NCBI GenBank assembly: GCA_016800925.1 | Contig: JABCPU010000016.1 | Location: 1 to 64,000, forward strand | From: Suillus spraguei | Lineage: Eukaryota; Basidiomycota; Agaricomycetes; Boletales; Suillaceae | Direction: 5' to 3' | DNA: 64,000 nt | Shown here: one piece after another, positions 56,690-64,000 of the stretch | Position numbering within the stretch: position 1 is the stretch's first letter | How the letters are laid out: each line of letters begins with the position of its first letter | Notes under the pieces: model-generated | What the model was told of the DNA's origin: nothing | What the model saw: only the letters and a program-made list of their open reading frames with translations | Databases searched by the model: none | Made by a program: the position numbers and the translations under genes

Positions 56690-57219
56690 ATGGTGAGTTT
56701 CGTCAGTTCCATACTCTTGACTATTTTGACTGGTTTATGCGCAGTCCTCTGAACTCAGGTATACTGCCAACACGCAACTGGAGCATTGTGAGTGCCGTTT
56801 TTCGTGCAGCGTATTATATTCGACCCTTCTTTCTTTCAGTACACGCTCGTTACACAGGAACTGGTATGTTCCGCTTATTTCATACCTTAGTGGTTCGCTT
56901 CTGATGTTCCTTTACTTCTTCAGGTCACGCAGACTTGACAAAATAGTACGCCAACCACTTGAATTCGCATTACCGATACTGACCATGTAATAATAGTGAC
57001 TGGATAACGCATCAACACAGAGATACGTTGTCTTCTATCGTAGGACATCCGTCCTTGCTTTCGTACTTGGCTCTTGCAGATGGAGAAGCTATTGGCCGTA
57101 CAAAGTTCGAGATGACAGAGGTACGTTAGCCTACTCTAAGAACTTGGATCATGGTTTAATATATTCATTAGCGGATGCTGCAACCCTGTGGCCCCCCTCC
57201 CAAGAAAGACGAAGATTAA
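56690..57219 (+). CDS. SF3B5: Splicing factor 3b subunit 5 (SF3b10)
   Basis: Six exons: 56690-56692, 56745-56787, 56840-56863, 56924-56945, 56997-57120 and 57172-57219; 87 residues, against 86 in human SF3B5. The parts read LRYTANTQLEHLHARYTGTG, HADLTKYDWITHQHRDTL, and FEMTERMLQPCGPPPKKDED. The start codon is an exon-coding piece of its own: ATG is followed at once by the donor GTGAGT. It is a small subunit of the U2 snRNP SF3b complex, which recognises the branch point. Exons are so short that no single open frame reveals the gene. Confidence 0.95.
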
Positions 57220-58488
57220 ATTTTCTGATGTATTCCTTTCATCGTACCTCCGCCAGCTATGGGATTGTATTGGGGAGTCCCTTTTCGTTTTTGTCACGGG
57301 TTACCTAAATATCCTTGATCGGTGCTCACGAGCCGATGGTATGCATCCTGAGATGTGCTCATAATTATGATGTCTACACTCAATTGTGGCTTGTGCTGTC
57401 AAGATATCCCCCTACGCTTGTCATGAACCCTAGTATGGGTAAACAGTGCAGGGATTGAACTCAAGAGAGGACCCTTTATGTCATGGAAAGTGTCGAGCGG
57501 CTTCCGGTAGGAGATGCTATGAACATAAGCTTCGGGAAGACGCCAAGCTTTTCTTGACAAGTTGACTTCACGCCAGGGCTGAAGTTCTTGAGACACGATT
57601 CGGCGTCGAGTACCACGAGAATGACAGTGCTGAGAGAACCTCACGGTGGTGAGGTAGGTATTCCATCGGGTAATTTTGTCTCATGACGCTCGTGATTTAG
57701 TAATCCTGGGATTGTCATGGTGGAAGATTACCCAGGCGTTTTCCGTTATCTTGGGGAGATTATGGGGAAATGTGACATTTGAATACGTACATACATGGTT
57801 TAGTCTTACGGTGTGCTGCCAGCCTGCTTCCACTTCACTTTAATCTGAAAGAGGAAACGGACGGAACACAAGCTGTACTGGCATCGCTTTTATTGACGCT
57901 AAACTGCCTTGTAGTATGCTACATCAATTTAATAGTGATTTAGTGCGTTTTTACGTAGAAAGCGAAGAGCAGAAGTACCAATTTTCGTTGTGTGTTGTCC
58001 AGGTCTTGTTCTTGAAGTTGTTTCGGTAGTTTTCAATGAACGTACCCGGCGGAAGCATGCTTGATTTAGCATCGAGGAACTTCCTAATTTGAACATTAGC
58101 TTGTGAATTTTTGTCGGGCCCGTCACAGCCATTGTTCCCTGATCGCATCGGAAGGATATTTTAATACACGGGATTGCAGCCGGCCCATTTGATCCAAATC
58201 TCGAACAAGGTACGAATAACTAAGATAATATTACACATCCAATGCACAGTCCGAGATTGATCAGCTCCTTGCTATTCCCCACTATCAATCAGCCGCCGTG
58301 GTGCTCGAGTACCACCCAATCTGGTCCTTGCACAATCACTTATAGACCAAGCTTTACCCTTCAACAGATTCCCTTTGTCTTCGGTGCTTGCTGCAGCGAT
58401 TCCTTTTCTTCCAACAGTCCACAAAGGCCCACAATCGCTTAGACTGGCCACAATCTTGTCCTATTAATTCTGCTGCGGTCTACACATC
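57220..58488. other. No gene recognised
   Basis: A minus-strand frame at 57951-58148 with even composition (NYRNNFKNKTWTTHNENW) might be a relic exon, but it has no start, partner exon or known match. The right end is the promoter side of methyltransferase 2. Confidence 0.4.
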
Positions 58489-60751
58489 ATGGCGTTGGAA
58501 ATTTCATCACAATCGTTTTCTCCCTTCCAGCCCCATTCTCTCGGCGAGTGTTCCTCGTCCGAAAGCTTAACTTTGACTCCGCGACCGTCATTCTCAAATA
58601 GTTATCACACCTCGACCGACTCTTGTAGTCGCCCCAGCTCTTTCAGCAGTATTGACTCTGGTTACGCCAGCATCATGGGACCACAGTCTGACGTAGATTC
58701 AATCCGAAAGCGCAGGTTCCGGGAAAAACACCTCTTGTCTTCTGATGCAGACATCAATCGCACTCCGTCATGGAATTCATCAAAGCCCAAGAGGGCGTTT
58801 CTTGAGAAGAGAAAGAAGTCGCCAAGTGACGCCTCAGAATCATTCATTCCGAATGAGACGGATCTATCTAATGATGGAGACGAAGATGTTGAACTCATAC
58901 AGGGGACTCACTGCCCTGCCAAAGCCTTTCAGGCAAAGAATCACTTCGCCACAAGACGAGGCATGATTCATCACCCCTACCCTCAACACCAAGTACCTTA
59001 CATGCAAGCCTACGATCGTACATGTCTTGAGAAGTGAGTCATGGTGCTACCGCTTTCCTGTGCTTGGGGCTGACAACCACCATCAGTGATCATTTCTCGG
59101 ATATTCTCTTGCATCGTCTTAGTACCAATGGGACGCCATCATTTCTTACATTCAACGGTAACCCGCCTACCACTATTCTTGATGTGGGAAGCGGTGCAGG
59201 ACATTGGGCCATCAGGGCTGCAAAGCATTGGCCGAAAGCAAGGATAATCGGTGTTGACTTAATTGCTCCTCGAGCTTGAATGACGGCATCGTTACTCCGT
59301 CAAACGTGGAATGGAGGCAAATGAACTTGTGAGCATGTGCATTGTTCACGTGATTCTGCTTCACTTACAAATATTGCGCAGCGTCGGACACAGATTGGGC
59401 TTCCCTAGTAACACATTCGACCTCGTGCGGATGGCAAACCTGTCCCTGTGCATCCCTCTTGAGAGCTGGGAAGAACTTCTCACAGAGGTCATGAGAGTCT
59501 TGGCGCCCGGCGGACGGCTAGAGTTGATAGATGATCAAGCTCTATTCCCAACTGTGAAACCATTGGAACGTGCTCCAACTTCACCGGCCGCCACCAGCGT
59601 TTTTCCTTCCCGCTGTTATTCTTACATCGATTTCGATGACAGCGATTCTGAAGACGAGGCCGATGACGACTTCAAGAGCACACGGAGCTCTCTATCCGAA
59701 GATGAAGAATCCCCACCATACGATGCTGCGTCAGAATGGACGAGAAATGAATCCAATGCGAAACATCTCGAGGATCTGTTCGTTGATATGCTCTGGGGCA
59801 AGTACAAGATCCGCACAGACCAACGAAGAAACATAGAAAAAGTGCTGGATAATGTCTTCGGCCGATACAACGCGCAGAGAGTTGCAGCGATGGCTCTCGC
59901 CATTGCACCTCCTGCACCCAATTCAGACTCAAGCTCAGGCTCGAGCTCAGGCTCGAGCTCGGATCCTGATCGAACGTCGGTGTCGAGCGCAGAGAGCAAG
60001 AGCCTGAAGAAGAAAGGGGATGTCTTCAAGCATTGGATCGGTGTCGAATGGGACAAGCTTGAAAACAAGGGCAAAAAGAGCGACCATTCCAGAAGAGAGA
60101 GCGTCCTGACCCCCATACCACTATCCATCAGTGTGAAAGCGGCAGGCCGTCTAGGCATCGCCTCTCCTGCTGCTACTTCTCCCACTGCACGATCGCCCCG
60201 ACATTCAGTAGTTCCCCCACCTTCACATCCTACTCAATCTCCTGGGCTTGTCCTGTGGCCTAACACGTTAATTGAACTGGAGCCTTTCGAGCTCGAGATG
60301 CACGCATGCAAGCACATGCAGAGTCTGCTTGGGTGCAAAGTCGCGCTGCACGAATACGCGCAGGAATTGTTCCATGATGCCCACGGAAATGGGCTTTTAG
60401 ATGAAGCAGTGTTCGATGATCTCATTTGGGACTACGAGTGGTGAGTACCTTTAACTGAATATTTTCTTTCGAAGCCTTACACCGATTCAAAGCTTCCGCC
60501 GCAAGCGTTTCAATTGGCCATCAGTGACCCCTGAAACAGAAAAGTCATCTCATGATGAACCCTCCGTCAGCCCTAGTCACAGGTTTTCAACCGACATACT
60601 ATCTATTCGCTCATGTCCTCGGAAAGACTTTGACGTCAGTACGAAGCAAATCGAGTCACCACATTATTTGAAAGAGGAGCTCACTTTTGTGCGCTCCATT
60701 TACGTATACACTGCCAGCAAGATTGCCGCGGACGATATCATTTTACCGTAG
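58489..60751 (+). CDS. SAM-dependent methyltransferase 2 (large, basidiomycete type)
   Basis: Four exons: 58489-59033, 59087-59328, 59382-60440 and 60493-60751; about 701 residues once one base is restored. A 180-residue Ser-rich N-terminus precedes the fold: ILDVGSGAGHWAIRAA (motif I), ARIIGVDLI, FPSNTFDLVRMANLSLCIPLE and VMRVLAPGGRLELIDDQ. A long insert with an acidic block, SSSGSSSGSSSD repeats and Lys-rich linkers divides the C-terminal part. Near 59267-59271 the frame breaks: VDLIAP and SSLNDGIVTPSNVEWRQMNL are joined only if one base is added. The class I fold is firm; the substrate is unknown. It is not closely similar to methyltransferase 1. Confidence 0.87.
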
Positions 60752-61086
60752 GAACCACACCATGCACTAAACCTCATTACTTGCATTACCCGGATACCGT
60801 TCGTCACTTTATCCGACGCTTTCAACCGGATCTCAAGCCCTTCGCTCTCCCCCGACCGCTCTGCTATTCATTATTGCTATTTGTCATGTCACTGTTGCAT
60901 CCTGCATCGCTGCATTCGAACACTCACTCATTACTGTAATATGCTGATATCACACATAGATCGCATCGTATCAGCCAGTACCTTATATTACATTTACGCC
61001 CTCATTCCCTCACAAATGTACTGTATGACCAATCTACAGAAATTGGTCCCTATGCGTAGTCCATGTAGATCGCAAGCAATCAACAA
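60752..61086. other. Convergent 3' gap
   Basis: 3' flanks of methyltransferase 2 (+) and the DUF6533 gene (-). No gene is seen. Confidence 0.4.
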
Positions 61087-62826
61087 TTATAACTCCTCAC
61101 AAGTGATGACCTCAGTACTGGTTTGGTCACCCTTGATAGCCTGCATCTCCTCGTCACCTTCCTTCGACTGGTCATAGATTGTAGTATCTTGCCGTGCACT
61201 CTCTTCACTGACCCCAGCAAAGCGTATCGACCCAACGACCATGATCGGCTCCGAGCTGAACCGGCGAGAACAGTGTTCCTTGAAGTTGATTACCATGCGC
61301 GTGCCGATCACTGTCTCGACGAGCATGATGAACGGGATAGATATAGTCGCATGCAGTGCCTAATTGTGTGCGGGCACCGATGAGTAATAATAGTGAGTAA
61401 TACGTCAATAATAACCAAAAATAAATCTCACAGCGGCATTCTGCCATAGGCCCATAACAATAGCACACATCGCCAAGTTTCTAGATGGAGCAGTTATCAG
61501 CTGGTGATTTAGAAGGTTTGAAAAATATGATGCTAACATGAAGAAATACAAGATGCTATCTCGTACGAGTATACTCATGAATGAATTTACGCGCAAGCTG
61601 GAGGTACCAGGGGTGGTCTTCCGGTCTCTCATATTATTGAGAGAAACTCTAATTGCCAGGAAGAAGAGCAACATCTCGAAGCAAAGGACGGGTATAAACA
61701 CATAGACAAAGTTTGCGTTGATCCCGGAGAAGTAGCATACGTGCTTCCCGGGAAAAGGCTCGTCGGTAACTGGTGATGTGAAGTAAACAAGTGTAGCTCA
61801 GCGTCTCTTTGCAGTACGTACTGGCCAGATCGCTTGTTGGACCAATGGTTCTCCAGATGATTACAACGATAGCAAGGACCTCGCTGAAAAAAGCAAGGAC
61901 CAATACCACGAGTATCCACCTAGTCCGCCCGTACATAGCATATATTCGGAGTTGCATAATACCTGTGCAGGCGGTGTCAATGTCAAATTGTATATGGACA
62001 AATATGATTTACACTGAGTAAGCCATGAACACAGAAGAGTGCCCCATGCTCGGACCTGGAAAAGTCGAGAGCCTTGCACATTATAAGTCAGATGCTGGTC
62101 ATTTGGAAAACGAAGCCAGAGTGCTTACATCTGAAAAATGAAAATGCGTAATACAAATACTGTCAGCAAGAATGTATAAATAAAACGCGTTATGGATCAT
62201 ACTCCTGTAAACAATTCCATGAGAAAACTGCAAATCGTGCGTCTAGACAAGCATGCTCACTTCTGTTGATGCATCCGCACTGAGGCACACTAGAGCGCGT
62301 GTGAGAGATATTTTGCAACATAGATATTAACATACGATATGTACCAAGGCTAAGGACATATCAGGCCACTGGTAGGAGCTAAATACAAGTGCTTACATTA
62401 CAACGGAGTCGCCCAAGTAGCGGTCCTAACAAACATGAAGACTAGAAAAATTCACACTAGCTGCACATACCAACAGATATAAGGCGGCCACTAACGAAGG
62501 CGACCTCCGCTGGAAATCAACGAAATTAGCATATAATGGGTGGACACCATTTTCGACTCACCCATATATAATCTATCTGAGTCCAGCGGTGTCATTAATT
62601 TTTGCTCTCGGCGATCGGTCAACAGTGACTCACTTCACGATTGAAGGTCAATACTGGACAGACGATAACTGAGTGAGCGATCATAAAACTTGAAAATTTT
62701 CATACCGTGATCATACAAGACGGCGACGGCGACGGCAACTGAAAACAATGTTGGGATTGAATCAGATTGGAAGTTGAGAAGATCACCGGAACTAACTTTG
62801 TGCATAAGAAAATGAATTAAGCTCAT
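61087..62826 (-). CDS. DUF6533-type multi-pass membrane protein
   Basis: ATG at 62826. Early exons: 62826-62706, 62653-62634 (20 nt), 62576-62562 (15 nt) and 62509-62471; later exons were not all traced. The first join gives VLYDHVLTFNREIDYIWRR then ALYLLDRYLGDSV, the pattern of the basidiomycete DUF6533 family. Further membrane segments are LQMQLRIYAMYGRTRWILVVLVLAFFSE (continuing to IIWRTIG) and FIPVLCFEMLLFFLAIRVSL, with LVRDSILYFFMLASYFSN and SIPFIMLVETVIGTRMVINF near the end. The tail is acidic. About seven helices are expected. The family is much expanded in mushrooms and its role is unknown. Confidence 0.85.
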
Positions 62827-63506
62827 TTGTTATTGTTGTTGCGGTAGAACTCATGTGTTGCAATGCGCTCAACTACTTTCAGGGGTAGAAAAAGCTCTGG
62901 GTAAAGGTCAGCATCAGAATTGTTGGACAACGGAAAGGCTGGCTCCCTACTCGCACGATGCTTATAAGGCTTCGGATAAGAAGCACGCGTTTAGGGTCCT
63001 ACCATTTCAAAGGGCGCAAAGGCGTCGATAACAGAGATGACGTTTAGCCACTAAAATATTGATTAATCAAGGACTTACGTTGAGTAAACTGATATAGCCT
63101 AGAACACAAAAGTACGCTTATGGCCGCAGAACTTGCGCCGCTCAGGATTGGCATGTGTCAAGTCCTTTAAAACCCGAGTGAATTGAGGAACATGTCAGAC
63201 TCGGAAGTGCGGCACATTGGGCGGGGGCGAAGTACTTACTGGTAATTGAACGTTCTGGGCGCCTTAAGACCGTGGTGGGGTCGCTCATGGTTATGCACGA
63301 GTGTCATGTTACTGTAAGTTGACATACTTACAATCACGTACTTGGTGTATCATAGTGACTTCGCGTGTAGTAGTAGGTTACCGAACTTAACTTAATCTGA
63401 CTAAGCGGCATGCTTAATTACCACTGGTGGGCCTCACATCTTGCCAATAGATTCGGTGCACGACGGTGCTGAGTCTGCTGACCGCTCTCCAGTCATTCCG
63501 ACATAC
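62827..63506. other. Divergent spacer between DUF6533 gene and WLM gene
   Basis: No coding exon was recognised. The frame of the WLM gene is open back to 63441, but the first ATG in it is at 63507. Confidence 0.4.
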
Positions 63507-64000
63507 ATGTTGCAAACTTTCGTGACATCATTTACTCACTTGAAGGACCGCCCACATGCAGATCGAGCCTTGCTCATGCTTCAACGGGTAGCTACCCTAG
63601 TAAAACCTATAATGAGGAAACATGGCTGGGTCCTGCCGTTATTATCTGAATTTTTTCCCGAAAGCCCCAATTTAGTCGGTAAGTTTCTTCCAGCAGCCTA
63701 TTTGAAGTATCTTCTTAGGGTCATCATGCAGGGTTGAGTGAGTGTCGGACTCAAGCTGTTCATTGTGCTTGCTGACACACATTCAGATGTAAACGGAGGA
63801 GAGCAAATTCTTCTGAGATTGCGCCTTCCGTGGGCTCCCGACACCTTCTATGAGGAAGATCAGGTTGTTCGGGTCATGCTCCATGAGGCAAGAAATTCTC
63901 TCGACGTGTTCAAGCCATAGCTAATAATATATTTCAATAGCTTACCCATATTGTCCACGGTCCCCATGACGAATCTTTTTACAAGTTTCTAGCTGCACTC
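63507..64000 (+). CDS. WLM-domain metalloprotease (Wss1-like), 3' end outside window
   Basis: Exons 63507-63678, 63787-63887 and 63941 to beyond the edge. The product begins MLQTFVTSFTHLKDRPHADR, then ALLMLQRVATLVKPIMRKHGW, LLSEFFPESPNLV, GGEQILLRLR and APDTFYEEDQVVRVMLHELTHIVHGPHD. This is a WLM (Wss1p-like metalloprotease) domain with the zinc-binding HExxH and the third histidine. The active-site block is cut by a 53-bp intron starting GC (GAG|GCAAGA at 63888), so the metal-binding motif is visible only after splicing. Wss1-type proteases degrade DNA-protein crosslinks and SUMO-linked proteins. The C-terminus and any p97- or SUMO-binding motif lie past the edge. Confidence 0.9.

Noticed and set aside
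57951..58148. Minus-strand frame with NYRNNFKNKTWTTHNENW
   Set aside because: It could be a relic exon, but nothing supports a gene around it.
59622..60185. 187-codon minus-strand frame
   Set aside because: It is antisense to the Ser/acidic-rich part of methyltransferase 2; composition mirrors the plus-strand repeats.

Overview
The window looks like nuclear DNA of a mushroom-type basidiomycete (Agaricomycetes; inferred). The signs are dense genes cut by many introns of about 47-75 bp, a DUF6533-type membrane protein, a Mei2-like RNA-binding protein, SEC21, VPS33, NTE1, IST1 and other plainly fungal proteins, and no bacterial features. Exon-intron structures were built by hand from splice signals, reading frame and family motifs; for most genes the exon lengths sum to a multiple of three.

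Layout. Bases 1-5300 are mobile-element debris: the end of a zinc-knuckle (gag-like) reading frame, two LTRs around an internally deleted remnant, a TIR-bounded element and foldback hairpins. From 5.3 to 18 kb genes are sparse: an ING-type PHD protein (-), a 75-residue unknown (-), a decayed NRAMP copy, RNase H1 (+), simple repeats, an intact NRAMP metal transporter (+), and a tandem array of tRNA-Leu(CAA)-like units with Pol III-type boxes. From 18.7 kb the window is gene-dense: Mei2-like RRM protein (-), Rab5/VPS21 (+), SH3 protein (-), IST1 (+), methyltransferase 1 (+), single-pass membrane protein (-), SEC21 gamma-COP (+), pantothenate kinase (+), a triple-homeodomain protein (+), NTE1 phospholipase (-), VPS33 (+), a 72-residue HMG/YABBY-like protein (+), F-box/LRR protein (+), LRP1/RRP47 (-), SF3B5 (+), methyltransferase 2 (+), DUF6533 protein (-), and a WLM-domain metalloprotease cut by the right edge (+).

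How the genes relate. Four act in membrane traffic (Rab5, VPS33, IST1, SEC21), and Rab5 and the VPS33-containing CORVET complex work on the same endosomal step. RNase H1, the Mei2-like protein, LRP1 and SF3B5 act on RNA. There is no operon-like or biosynthetic cluster; the order is ordinary fungal synteny with several divergent promoters.

Most notable: (1) a 6-nt microexon restoring a conserved Ser-Leu in Rab5, plus an 11-nt exon in IST1; (2) six GC-AG introns, two of them in RNase H1 and two in LRP1; (3) three homeodomains in one protein, each cut by an intron at the same codon and phase; (4) the tRNA-Leu-like tandem array; (5) five single-base frame breaks in otherwise conserved genes, mostly at homopolymers, suggesting consensus errors rather than dead genes.
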